Shown: positions 33,455 to 43,505, counted from the first letter of the stretch. The stretch: DNA of 64,000 nucleotides from Eublepharis macularius (GCF_028583425.1 NC_072792.1:156742676-156806675), one strand, 5' to 3'. The notes: generated from the letters alone by a model not told the origin. Translations and numbers: made by a program.

Positions 33455-33664
33455 ACCCCCATCTTTCCTATACAGGTGGGGTCCTGGAGTTCTGGAATTA
33501 TAGCTGACCTCCAGACTATAGAAATCAACTCCTCTGGAGGAAATGGCAGCTTCAGAGGGTAAATTCCATGGCATCACATCCCTGCTGAGCTCCCTCCCCA
33601 AACTTTGCTCTCCCCAGGCTCCACCTCCAAATTGCCAAGAATTTCCCGAACCTAAAGTTGGCAG
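33455..33664. mobile_element. MITE of the CCTGGAGTT/GTTGGCA family
   Basis: GGAATTATAGCTGACCTCCA, GACTATAGAAATCAACTCCT, CTGGAGGAAATGGCAGCTTC, CTGAGCTCCCTCCCCAAACT and an end AAAGTTGGCAGTTCTAGG. This is the reverse complement of the element at 62767-62962. The 126-codon frame over it is accidental. Confidence 0.75.
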
Positions 33665-33890
33665 TTCTAGGGTTGTCAGGTCCCCTTACCCTCCTGGTAG
33701 GAGTGGGTGGGGGGGACCCAGCAATCACCTTGCCCCATCTGAGGAGTCCTCTTTACGCACGCACAATGCATGTGTGTGCCCCTCTGTGATGATGTCACTT
33801 CCCAAAAGTGATGTTATTATGTGGGAGCTCTCCTGGGGCAGCACAATGACATCACTCCCCATGCCTGGGAGGAGTAGATGCAAACAGCAG
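33665..33890 (+). mobile_element. GGTTGTCAG-type MITE
   Basis: Starts AGGGTTGTCAGGTCCCCTTA immediately after the previous MITE. It contains GATGATGTCACTTCCCAAAA and CAATGACATCACTCCCC, like 32467-32685. Confidence 0.6.
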
Positions 33891-33939
33891 CTTCTGATAT
33901 GGAGATCAGTTTGCTTCTGTTAAGGAAGTCAGTTACTTC

Positions 33940-34233
33940 TGATAATGAGATAACCATTCATAGTCTATTCAATCCCAGCCTGACTGAGTCAAATTTGCAT
34001 ATGAATTCCAATTCAGCAGCTTCCCGTTGGATTTTGTTTTTGAAAGGTTTTTGTTGAACTACAGTGACCTTTAAGTCCTTGATGGAATGTCCTAGTAGAT
34101 TGAAGTGTTCTCCCACTGGTTTCTGGATGTTGCCATTTTTAATGTCAGATTTGTGTCCATTTATTTTTGCATCTACTCCTCCCTCCCCTCTCCACCTATA
34201 TATCTGACCAGTTTCTTCTTGCCCTCCATGCAT
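33940..34233 (-). mobile_element. PLE ORF fragment, GIY-YIG endonuclease C-terminal part
   Basis: The minus-strand frame 33958-34233 contains KINGHKSDIKNGN, then KPVGEHFNLLGHSIKDLKVT and AAELEFICKFDS ... GLNRL. This is the order of conserved words at the end of the GIY-YIG endonuclease of Penelope-like elements (R.N.H..DI, P...HF...GH...DL, E...I..FD, GLN). The reverse transcriptase and the GIY-YIG core are missing, so this is a severely 5'-truncated copy. It abuts PLE terminal sequence in the opposite orientation (34215-34350). Confidence 0.8.
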
Positions 34234-34352
34234 CTGACGAAGAGAACTGTGACTCTCGAAAGCTTATGCTACAATAAAGTTGGTTAGTATTAAAGGTGCT
34301 ACTGGACTCTTTTTGATTTTGCTACTACAGACTAACACGGCTAACTCTTCTG
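34215..34352 (+). mobile_element. PLE terminal repeat with best-preserved hammerhead-like core
   Basis: 34234-34271: CTGACGA, AGAGAACTGTGACTCTC, GAAA, GC-TTAT-GC, T, A. GAGA (34242-34245) pairs with TCTC (34254-34257) to make stem II. AGC (34261-34263) pairs with GCT (34268-34270) to make a 3-bp stem III. The base after GCT (A at 34271) would be the cleavage position. There is one extra A between CTGACGA and stem II relative to the classical core. Downstream: GGTTAGTATTAAAGGTGCTA, then CAGACTAACACGGCTAACTC. Confidence 0.75.
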
Positions 34353-34950
34353 GATCTATGTCATTAACAATATGTGTCACATGCGCAGTCTGCCATTTTT
34401 GGTATCATGCTTAATAACAGAAGTAGAGGAATTAAACATTTTCATCTTTGATGAGGGTCTCTTTTAAAATGGTTTTTTTGGTGTACAGCAAAGTTGCATT
34501 CTTAATCTTCATTCTTTTCTAGGGGTTTTGTGTGTGTGTGTGTGTGTTCCTAGAGCTAAATTTTGGTTCGGTGTAAGTTTCCAACGGCTTACGGAATTCT
34601 TAGATCAAAAGGGGAGAGACACTCAGCTAAATTCCAGTGCTAAATAAGTAGCCTGTGGTCATGTGTTTCTTGCATGACATACTTCTTGGCAAATGGTATA
34701 CAGCTGGGAATCTTCTGGGTCCCATGGGGCAGAAGGTATATGTGACTTTATTAGTAATGTTTAAGCAATTTCATATTGGTTATTTAAGGCTGTGATAATT
34801 CCAATAAAATACTTGTTACTTCTGATGTATAATCATATCTGACTAGTCCATTGACTCTGTTTCTTCACAGTGTTTTGAAAATGTTGGTAAACAGGCAGTT
34901 ACTTCACCATGTGATCTGAGCCAGAAAAGCGCAAGAGAAGTTTATTCACT
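34353..34950. other. Unassigned; (TG)n at 34528-34546
   Basis: A short TG microsatellite after GGGGTTTTG; nothing else recognised. Confidence 0.4.
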
Positions 34951-35096
34951 ATGCATGGTATTCCAAGATCTGCCATTCATTTTATCTGTTTTTCAGGCTC
35001 CACTTCCTAGTTTTTAGCACAAAATGCATGGTATTCCAAGATCTGCCATTCATTTTATCTGTTTTTCAGGCTCCACTTCCTAGTTTTTAGCACAAA
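34951..35096. repeat. Perfect 73-bp tandem duplication
   Basis: Two identical 73-base units, 34951-35023 and 35024-35096, each starting ATGCATGGTATTCCAAGATC and ending TTTTTAGCACAAA. I see no mismatch between them, so the duplication is recent or an assembly artefact. Confidence 0.95.
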
Positions 35097-35590
35097 ATCC
35101 AGTATCTCATTGAGAGTGAATACATCTTTGCATACTTGTTCTAAATATAGGTATTGCCATTGTCCTGTTCCTTCTCCTTTTAAAGCCTTTAAAAATATTT
35201 TTAAAGTAAACTTGTGCCTCTGTGCCAATGAACCACCTGCTAAATTTTCTAATTGTGCCTGCTTATTTTAGTAAAAACAAAATTAAACCACTTCAGAACT
35301 TTACATTATCTCAGGGTTCTATCTTCTTTTTTTAGCATATAGAAAATTATTGAGGAATAAATGCTAGTATGTAACTGCTTAAACTACAACATCAATTATT
35401 ATTGTTTCATAATTGCTGCTTTCTGGGAAGGTTGCAGATTTTGCATATGTCCTTTTTTAGTCATTTGGACATTGTTTCATTATCATGTGATGAAAGCTTT
35501 AGTGAGAGTCAATCACTAAAAATCATCAGATTTACAATACATGTTTATACTGTTTATACTATTTGAAGTCATGTGAAACATGCTTTACTA
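35097..35590. other. Unassigned stretch
   Basis: AT-rich with no recognised feature. Confidence 0.35.
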
Positions 35591-35595
35591 ATAGA

Positions 35596-35802
35596 TCAAG
35601 ATGGGTAGCTGTGTTAGTCTGTTAGTGGAAAAGAGCAAGAGTCTAGTAGCGCATATAAGACTAACAAAATTTATGGTAGGGTATGAGCTTTCGTGAGTCA
35701 CAGCTCACAAAATGATGCCCTGAAGAACTGAGCTGTGATTCATGAAAGCTCATACCCTACCACTAATTATGTTAGTCTTATAGGTGCAGCTGGACTCTTG
35801 CT
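35596..35802. mobile_element. PLE-type terminal repeats, head-to-head pair
   Basis: Left arm (35596-35710), in reverse, reads GTGAGCTGTGACTCACGAAA, GCTCATACCCTACCATAAAT, TTTGTTAGTCTTATATG and ends CAGACTAACACAGCTACCC. Right arm (35718-35802) reads CTGAAGAACTGAGCTGTGAT, TCATGAAAGCTCATACCCTA, then TTAGTCTTATAGGTGCAGCT and GGACTCTTGC. Both share the variant GAAAGCTCATACCC, so they come from one subfamily in which the stem III GCT is already lost. Confidence 0.75.
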
Positions 35803-36505
35803 TTACTCATGGCATCCGTGGGCAGGAAGACAAATCGCTTCCATGCCCAAACTTCTATGCCCAGCCTCATCTGTTTCTCTTCTCTGTGGCACAGGCCTTT
35901 CTTGGTTATTTTAAAAATTGTTTTTGATAGATTTCTTCAGAGAGAAATTACGGTAGATAAATGAAACTCCTACCCTTTATAAAAACTCACTTTATCTTCT
36001 CATTATTGGGTCAGCTCTCTTTGATGCAGTCATAGGGAATAGGGTTTCACTGGGACTCAGATTTGCTAAAGGCTACTTGGCTGGTGGCCAGATCATTATG
36101 AGACACAGACAGTGAGAGGTGATTCACTAACCCACGAATGAATGGTCAACTCATTACTGTTGGCAACTCTTGAGTGTCTGATCTTTCTTTGGCCCGACCC
36201 AAGAGTTCTGGCCCACGTCTTAATGAGCAATGCAGTTTCATCCAAACTTTCAGGAAGTGAACAAATGCATAGAATAGGAATGATCAGAACAATTATCTTT
36301 AACCAGTAAAGAAAATTTGAGCTATCAAACATACAAAATTCATCCTTTTTCATGCCAATCTGGTAGTCTTTTCAAGATTTTTTGGCAGCAGTGCAAAGTA
36401 GCAATACCCCTGTGTCTAGACAACAAGCCACTTAAAATGGTCTAATCACGTGGGCCCTCCTAAGCAGAGGAATAGTGTTAGAATAGTGCAGTTTACTTTT
36501 AATTA
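35803..36505. other. Unassigned stretch
   Basis: An 85-codon minus-strand frame at 36096-36353 has no domain; nothing else seen. Confidence 0.35.
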
Positions 36506-36507
36506 TG

Positions 36508-36712
36508 CGTGTGTGGTGTCCTGAAGTCATAACTGACTTATGGTGATCCCTGGTGAGGTTTTCGTGGCAAGGGACTATCAGAGGTGGTTTGCCATTGCCT
36601 TCCTGGTCTTCATTGGAGGTCTCCCATCCAATTACTAACCAAGGCTGACCCTGCTTAGCTTCTGAGATCTGATGAGATCAGGCTCACCTGGGCTATTGAG
36701 GTAAGGGCACTT
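36508..36712 (-). mobile_element. 5S-rRNA-headed SINE, copy 2 (best preserved)
   Basis: The + strand 36617-36712 reads AGGTCTCCCATCCAATTACT, AACCAAGGCTGACCCTGCTT, AGCTTCTGAGATCTGATGAG, the reverse complement of the 3' two thirds of 5S rRNA including its internal control region. The Bov-B-like tail is at 36508-36570 (TGTGTGGTGTCCTGAAGTCA, TAACTGACTTATGG). The GGTTTGCCATTGCCTTCC body word is typical of the family. Confidence 0.88.
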
Positions 36713-37672
36713 TTAATTATATTGAATTATAAAATCTGCATTAATCAAAGCATAGTCCATGAGTGCTACTGAGGATTGTATCAAACCTGGCTATAGTTGA
36801 GAACAGTGTTACAAATTGCTACAAAGCTGCCATAAAGCAACTGACATGATGCAGTAAGATACTTCATTGACAACTCTATCAACTCTCCATTATGGCTATT
36901 TGGATTCTGTCTCTTGGTTGGATCCAGTTAGCTTGAGTCCACTCAAACGTGTCCAATTGCCATCCTTACTACAGCTGCCATCCTATATGACTTTGGTCAC
37001 CATAATGTCCAGCATAGCCTTTTTGGGTGGGTGACAGGGGAACCCTCTTCCAGTTTTCACCTGCAGAAAAGCTGATGGGATCCAACCATATCTATCTCAC
37101 TTCTATCTTAACTTTACTTCAAATAAATTGTGTGTTCCCTTTGCTTATCCTTACAGCTCTGTGAGGTAGCTCTGTGAGGATTTCAAAGATAAGGCAGAAA
37201 GGGAGTGAAACCCATCCAGGGACAAAGGCAAGCAAAAGTGGCAGCGCATAGAATTAACCTTTTTCATATTTTGTAGGAAAAATGGGTCCAAAGTTTAATT
37301 AACACACAGTTACTGGCAAGTTCAAGACATTTCTGACTCTAGACATTTCTATAAATACTCTTCAGTATGAAATTAGTGATTTGGCTTAGCCTGGCCAGAA
37401 AATAAAATGCCATGACTAGATTTGGAAATTATAAGTTACACTGAAGTTTAGGTTATATAGGTAACTTTCAAAGCTATGAAACAATGTGTCAGCTGTTTCC
37501 AAACTGTGTATTATACTAATTATGTTAAGAAAATAGTCATCAATAAGTAGCTGTTCTTTTTTACAGGGCAGAAATGGTCTTTAAATTGAAAAATGCCTAA
37601 GAGTTTGCTTATTTATTAAAAATAGGCTACAATTTCTTAAGTAACACTGAGGATAGTTAAGTGAGTAGCCAA
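36713..37672. other. Unassigned stretch
   Basis: A possible very old SINE lies at about 37135-37260 (CCTTACAGCTCTGTGAGGTA); otherwise nothing recognised. Confidence 0.3.
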
Positions 37673-37685
37673 TTTGATCTGCAGT

Positions 37686-37816
37686 AAAACAGTAGGATTT
37701 TAGTCCAGTGGCACCTTAGAGACCAAGATTTTCAGAGTGTAAGCTTTTGAGAGCCAGAACTCCCTTCTTGTCTTGTTGGTCTCTAAGGTACCACTGGGCT
37801 AAAATCCTGCTGTTAA
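37686..37816. mobile_element. PLE-type terminal repeats, head-to-head pair (right arm short)
   Basis: Left arm reversed: AAGGGAGTTCTGGCTCTCAA, AAGCTTACACTCTGAAAATC, TTGGTCTCTAAGGTGCCACT, GGACTAAAATCCTACTGTT. Right arm from about 37773: TCTTGTTGGTCTCTAAGGTA, CCACTGGGCTAAAATCCTGC, TGTT. Both end in the same AAAATCCT-CTGTT sequence as 32975-32985, so they belong to that subfamily. Confidence 0.7.
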
Positions 37817-37819
37817 ATA

Positions 37820-38820
37820 GCACTGTTGCTCTGACTTTGTTAAGCTATCTACAAGTGACAGTTGAAGTCTCATTACATAGCATAAAGTGACATCTAAGAA
37901 AGATATGTGAAGGCTCAGGGCAAGAAAGGAAACATTTGGAAAGAAGCACCTTTTTGCTAGTTTTTCCCAATGACTTTCCCCCAATTTTGCCAATGGAAGA
38001 GCTGTAAAAAATGGGGCGCAATGAACAAAAAAAACCTCCTATGAAATACTTTCTCATTTTGAGAGAGAAAAACTTTGTCTTACAAAGCATATCACTCATT
38101 CCAAGTGTACAGTATGAAAAAGTCTGAGGAAATTTTTCCAGTAGAAAAACTGGAAAATTTGGAGAACCACTGGGGGGAAAAACCCTTTTATACTGTAGGC
38201 ATATATAACATTTTCAAGATTTTTTTGTTGAAATGTAAATAATTTTGTCAACAGTTAATATGCTGTAATGTGTTTTTATGATAATATATTATTAAAGAAT
38301 TCAATGTTTTCAGTCATATAAAGTTTAACTTAATATCCAAGTATGTTGATAGTTTGACTTATTGTGACTCCCTGAGATAGTTTTTGTCCAAATATTACAC
38401 TTCCTTTGTTTACTAATATTACACTTTCTTTGTTTTCTACATTCAACTTTTATTTTTTCCTTCCTTTCAAAGGGCAAAAATTAAAGATACATGTGCTCTG
38501 GTAGCATAGGGTGCAGTAGTGTTTAACTCTTTCTCAAGTACTTGGTATACTTGCAATTTTTCATATAGAAAACAAAGATATTTATCCTTTTAAATTCCAT
38601 AAATATGCCAGATAGCTATTTGGCCTATTGTTGTATATTCTCATGAAGGTCAGGCAGCAGTGCAGGGGTGAAGGCTGAAGGTTCCCTACAGAATAGGGAC
38701 CATGCACACAACCTGCATGCTCCATAATGTGTGAAGAGACTATGTTGGGAAGAAGAAAGAAAACCACAACGTGGTTTGTGTAGTAAAAGGGCATATGGAG
38801 TGGCATGCTCTGTTGCTCTC
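37820..38820. other. Unassigned 1 kb
   Basis: AT-rich, no gene. The 124-codon minus-strand frame 38582-38956 runs into the DIRS and has no domain. Confidence 0.35.
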
Positions 38821-38968
38821 TACATTTCAAGAGTTGGCTCACAGAATGTGTGTCTGAAGGAATGGCGCTGACCATACAGCTGGACAGGAGGAGGGATGGA
38901 CGCTCCTCCTCTTCCGGGTTGACCACGCCTCCACTGCATCCTTCCCTTGGTGCCAATACAGCCCGCCC

Positions 38969-39600
38969 GTGAGTCTGAGAGCTTCTCTTCTGACCAACCT
39001 GAAGTCAGCATGGTACCTTCCCGAGGTGGTGGCAGCCAAAATCCAGAAGGAGCTGAGTGCAGGATGGGTAATGGGCCCATTTGACGCTCCTCCCATCCCG
39101 AACTTGAGAGTGACCCTGCTCTGCGTGGCTCCGAAGAAGGCGCCCGGCGAATATCGCTTGATCTATCACTTGTCCTACTCGAAGAGGGCCTCCGTGAATG
39201 ACGTGATCCTTCCGGAGCTCTGCTCTGTATGCTACGGCTCATTTGACCAGGCCATGAACCTCGTGCGGGTTTGCAGCCGTGAGGCGCTCATGGCGAAGTG
39301 TGACATCCAGTCGGCCTTCTGGCTCCTGCCAGTCCACCCCGACGACCTGTGCCTGCTGGGGTTCAAATTTCAGGGAATGTGGTACATGGACAAGGCTATG
39401 CCGATGGGTTGCGCGGTGGCCTGCTCAGCCTTTGAAACATTCAACACCTTCCTGGAATGGGTCGTGAAGGATTGAGCGGGCTCCCCTTTCATCATTACCC
39501 TGATGATTTTTTCATGGTGGGTCCAGTGGGCAGCACTGATTGCCAGAGGATCCTTCAACTGTTCCAGGAGGTGGCTAGAGAGCTGGGCATCCTGCTAGCC
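38969..39600 (+). pseudogene. DIRS reverse transcriptase domain (broken)
   Basis: The frame 38969-39475 carries APPIPNLRVTLLCVAPKKAP, then KCDIQSAFWLLPVHPDD (palm motif A), FKFQGMWYMDKAMPMGCAVA (motif B region) and FETFNTFLEWVVKD. It stops at TGA 39473-39475. The catalytic box follows in another frame as HHYPDDF (39493-39510). The two aspartates remain, but the residue between Tyr and Asp is Pro, where a hydrophobic residue is usual. Downstream, the thumb is broken by stops. Confidence 0.85.
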
Positions 39601-39886
39601 CGTGAAAGACAGAGCCCCCCTCCAACTGCATAGCATACCTGGGGATCTTGATAGACACCATTCAGCACTCATGTAGCCTACCCCAGGAGAAATTGGGAGC
39701 TCTCCGTGAGAAAGTAGACGATAAGTTCAGGGTGAAGAAGAGGACTCTGCAGGGGGTTCAATCCCTTTAGATTAGTCTGAACTTCACCCGCAGGGTGGTA
39801 GCACCTGGGAGGCCATTCCACACTTACCTCATCAGGGCAACTGCGGGAGTGATGGAGCCCCATCACCACATTCGGATCCAGAACGG

Positions 39887-40309
39887 TTGAAAGGAGATCT
39901 GCGGATATGGCAAACCTTCTTGAAAGCCTATAATGGTGTGTCCTTTTGGCACGAACCCATGGAGATGGGGGCAGCTTTCCAGGTGCACTCTGATGCCGCA
40001 GAGGGTGCGAGTTTTGGAGTGTACTGGGAAGGGCAATGGTGCACACAAAGATGGCCAGAAGCCTGGAGGGGAAGTGACGTTCTCAGAGACCTTACATTCC
40101 TGGACCTCTTTCCGATCCTGGTCGTGGTGGTTCTCTGGACCAACCGGTTCCAGAACAGGAAGGTCCTCTTTTGGTGCGAAAACCAAGTGGTGGTGCAGGT
40201 GGTAAACAGTCGTCACGCTCAGAGCGAGTCATGTGACTGGTACTCCTCTGCTTGCAGCACAATATCGTGTTCGGAGTTTGCCACATTTCGGGGGTGCAGA
40301 ACAACATAG
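39887..40309 (+). pseudogene. DIRS RNase H domain (partial)
   Basis: Contains HSDAAEGASFGVYWEGQW near 39986. The first Asp (in DA) is the expected RNase H acidic residue. It then has FLDLFPILVVVVLWTNRFQN and VLFWCENQVVVQVVN, where the family normally has an Asp-Asn pair, here Glu-Asn. The frame runs past the domain end through a frameshift. Confidence 0.8.
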
Positions 40310-41000
40310 CAGGCAGACACCCTTTTTCGCTTTCAGGAAGACAGATTTCAGGACATGGCACCAGATGGCTGGCCCGCCAGGAACCCTCCCCCCGCAAAGA
40401 CTCCCGGTGGCTGATCACGGTGGACATCTTGCTGAATATTATGGGATGCCTCCCTGGAGTATGTCGCTCCTCCTTCAAGACCACGCTGTTCAGGGCAGCC
40501 TTCTGCCTAGTGTTCTACGGGGCCTTCTGGATTGGGGAACTTGTAGCTGCTTCATCTGGGGATCCATCGGGCAGGGCCCTGGCAGTGGATAACATTTTGC
40601 TTGTGGGTGGCAGCTTGCAGGCCAAAGTACAGCACTCCAAGACAGACCAGCAGGGGTGTGGAGCAGTGGCATGGCTCCGAGCAGCGAGGAGGTGAGCCCC
40701 TTGCCCTGTCCGGACCGTCAGGGAGTACCTGGGCAAGTGACCCTTTGCTGCAGGCCAACTCCTGGTCCATGTGGACAGGAGCTTACTCACGAGGTTCCAG
40801 TTCACAGCTGTTCTAAGATCCAGCCTCTGAGTAGCAGGCCTTCCACTGGCGGAGTTCGGCTTTCACTCATTCCAGATTGGGGTGGCCACTACAGCAGCCA
40901 AGGCGAGGCTGTCAGCAGACCACATAAAAGCTATTGGCAGATGAGTTTCTGGAGCATACTTGGGTTATGTCAGGAGGGGAGAAAGCACTAACCTTGTTTG
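40252..41000 (+). pseudogene. DIRS tyrosine recombinase domain (catalytic Arg residues lost)
   Basis: The frame at 40252-40695 includes FRAAFCLVFYGAFWIGELVA and DNILLVGGSLQAKVQHSKTD. The usual first catalytic Arg (RIGEL) is Trp here (TGG 40528-40530). The box near 40864 reads HSFQIG, so the second catalytic Arg of HxxR is Gln (CAG 40873-40875). The Trp after GR is a stop (TGA 40942-40944). The nucleophile Tyr appears to persist in YLGYV (40957-40971). The enzyme is dead. Confidence 0.82.
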
Positions 41001-41640
41001 ATCTAGTTACAGGCATGGCGTCCCCCACGGAGAGAAGGCCAAGTGGTTTAGCGCTGACATCTGGACAAGCACAGAAATTAAGAAGTGATTCAGGGGGATA
41101 TGGTTGGGCCCCTGGGGGTCCTAGCGGAGATCCCCAGGGCTGGTTGTGCCAGTCGCCTGCGGGGCCTGGGAAGGAATTTTTCCCACAAGGGGCCAGATTG
41201 TCCAGGGCTCCTTTGGGGTTTTTTCACCTTCTTTTGGGCATCAAAGTTGGGAACCTTGTGGGGAGTGGCTCCAACTTTTGCTACAGCTGTTGGAGCGTTG
41301 GTGGGAGTCGGGCCATTGGCCTTCCTCCTGGGGCAGGTTTGAGGCATTGGGACAGATCCTAAAAGGATGAGTCGGGCACTCAGGCAGCTCATCCCGATGG
41401 ATTGGGAGGCAATGGCTGTCCAGCATGGCTGGTGGCGGAAGAATGCTTGCTGAGGTGCATCAGCATGGGGCGGAAGTTTTATGCATCGGACAGCGAGTGG
41501 GCCTTTTGATGCCAACATGAATCTGTGCCCATATGCCTGGCCAATGCTCCATCTAGCTGTAATCAATAAAGTTGTGGCCATTCCAACCAAAGGACAGTGT
41601 CTGTGTGTTATTTGCCGGAACTCAAACTGACGTAGCACAT
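41000..41640 (+). other. DIRS 3' non-coding region
   Basis: GC-rich, with frames on both strands (142 codons + and 182 codons -) but no domain. Contains the AATAAA near 41568. Whether it holds the complementary internal region of DIRS elements could not be judged. Confidence 0.5.
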
Positions 41641-42025
41641 AGGTGACAATGTGTGTCTCCTTTTATTTCATCTAGTTGTTTTGACTATTAAATTTGAAAT
41701 CAACTCTGTATCATTATCCTTTGCCAAATTGCCATCCACAAATTGCCATCCACAAGAATTGTGTGTGTGTGCACACGCATGCACATGTAGGATGATGCGA
41801 TTTTGACATTATCAAGTAATTTTGTCTAATGATAACTGTAGTAAAAATGTTCTGGATTATATTAATGTATGATTTAACTATTTCAATAATATTTTTAATT
41901 TGGTTATTGGCTGCAAATAGTTATATTTTGCCTCTAATGATGTAAATGCAACTTAGCATTGTGGTTTAGCTCTGTCTTTAATGCAAATATTTTGAAAACA
42001 GTGCATTTTCTCTGGCTTCTGTCAT
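41641..42025. other. Unassigned; small repeats
   Basis: A short duplication (TTGCCATCCACAAATTGCCA, TCCACAAG) at 41727-41758 and a GT/CA run at 41761-41785. Otherwise AT-rich. Confidence 0.45.
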
Positions 42026-42027
42026 AA

Positions 42028-42095
42028 ACATGCTTAGTTGAAAGTAAGTTCCACTTACTTCCATGTAAATAATACTAAATCAAGCTATAAGTGTT
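42028..42095. mobile_element. Short palindromic element, copy 5 (partial)
   Basis: ACATGCTTAGTTGAAAGTAA, GTTCCACTTACTTCCATG. The centre and one arm of the AGTAAGT-CCACT-ACTTACT variant, as at 46877. Confidence 0.45.
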
Positions 42096-42099
42096 ATCC

Positions 42100-43015
42100 A
42101 GTATGTTTTACCCAAAACACTATACCCTGTCGCTAAAACAATTCTATTGAAAGTACCTATAATTTAGATAACAGAACTTTTAGAAAGGGTCTCCTGTGAT
42201 AATACGAGAGGAGACCTCTGGCTTTTAAGAATATCAAAGGATTTCTGTAGAAAGCAGATACTTACATTGTCCAGCAATCACTTTATAAAAGGAAAACTCT
42301 TTACTTGCTCTCCATGTGGTTGCAAGCTCCACAGTGTAAGGAGGAATTTATAATTAGAAACATGATTCATAATAGCCAGGAACTTCAGCTATGCCTTCAG
42401 AGGAAATGACTTTTCCATACCCTTCAATTCACTTATTGCCTGTGCTCATGTCAGTTCTCCCTACTTTATTAATTCTCTGTTTTTACCCATCAGGAGCACA
42501 GATGTCACGATAAGAGGTGACCATTATCAGCTGAAGAGAAGAAAATGGATGAACTTGGGTACAAATACATTGGGTACAAATGTTTGTGTCCCTGAAAATA
42601 AGAAAATAAACAACCATTTCCCCATTCTCAATCATTCTCAACGAGAGACAAGAAAGACTATGGTGGAACTTCTGTTTAAGCTGCAGCTCAAACTCCTGTT
42701 GTGTTCCTGACTCTTTAATCTGCTGCTGAATACAAGGAAGGCAATCTGAAGAGCTCCCAATAGAAAAAGATTCGACAAGGAACCTTGATAAGCAGGCAGT
42801 GAGAAATACAGTATTCACTGGGTGATAACAGATCAAGAAACTAGTGAGCGTTCCACATGGTCAGACTGAGCTGGATTAATTTTTTAATGACAAACTGATG
42901 TACAATCACAGGAGTTTTTTAAAAATTTCACCATCTATGTCTGGTTCGTGTTCTTAGTGGGAGGAAACCATGGCCATGGAAAAGATGAAGACCAAGGATG
43001 AGTTCAGGTAAATTA
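42100..43015. other. Unassigned stretch
   Basis: The 117-codon minus-strand frame 42483-42836 has no domain; no repeat family recognised. Confidence 0.35.
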
Positions 43016-43039
43016 GTTTAATGTAATACATTGAGATAA

Positions 43040-43305
43040 AAATATATAAAAATGAAAATTAACCTATCATTTTCATTTCTTTGGTGAGAAAAGTCTGAAA
43101 AATGCAAAGGGTGAACAGGGAATCTATCACACACACACACACACACCCATCTGTGCTCCAAGGAGCTCAGGGTGGCTCTTAAGATTCTCTTCTCATTTAT
43201 TCTCACATAAACACAATGAGTTAAAGTTAGGATGAAATAGTATGGCTGGTCCAAAGTCATTCAGTGAGTGGGGATTTGAATATTCACACCTTTCACTCTC
43301 AGGGC
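43040..43305 (-). mobile_element. Degraded tRNA-headed SINE with (AC)n
   Basis: The + strand has GGAGCTCAGGGTGGCTCTTA, TTATTCTCACATAAACACAA, GGTCCAAAGTCATTCAGTGA and GGGGATTTGAATATTCACAC, the antisense layout of this SINE group with the B box as GGATTTGAAT. An AC run sits at 43127-43146. Confidence 0.6.
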
Positions 43306-43505
43306 ACACCTACATCACACATTGCCATGGATTTGGTGGTACTTTTATTCCTCCAGGGAACCCTGGTAACCAAAGTTCTGTGATAGGAACCAGGGCTTTC
43401 TAACAGAGGATTCTTAGTACCTCAGGATTCTTTGAAGGAGACCATGACAATTAAAATGATACAAAATTTCATTAAGTGCATGCAATCGCATGCTTCAATG
43501 AAAAA

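Larger units (their letters stand above)
38830..41640 (+). mobile_element. DIRS-type tyrosine-recombinase retrotransposon, 5'-truncated and inactive
   Basis: GC-rich block holding, in order, a DIRS-group reverse transcriptase, RNase H, tyrosine recombinase and 3' UTR. The Gag-like ORF1 and the left terminal repeat are missing. The polyadenylation signal AATAAA lies in CAATCAATAAAGTTG near 41568. Reading frame shifts at least three times and there are in-frame stops. DIRS elements integrate with a recombinase instead of an integrase, so no target duplication is expected and boundaries are approximate. Confidence 0.88.

Noticed and set aside
36617-36712. 5S rRNA gene
   Set aside because: Only part of 5S, diverged, fused to a SINE body and Bov-B-like tail.
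41090-41638. 182-codon minus-strand frame (longest)
   Set aside because: Antisense to the GC-rich DIRS 3' region; no domain recognised.
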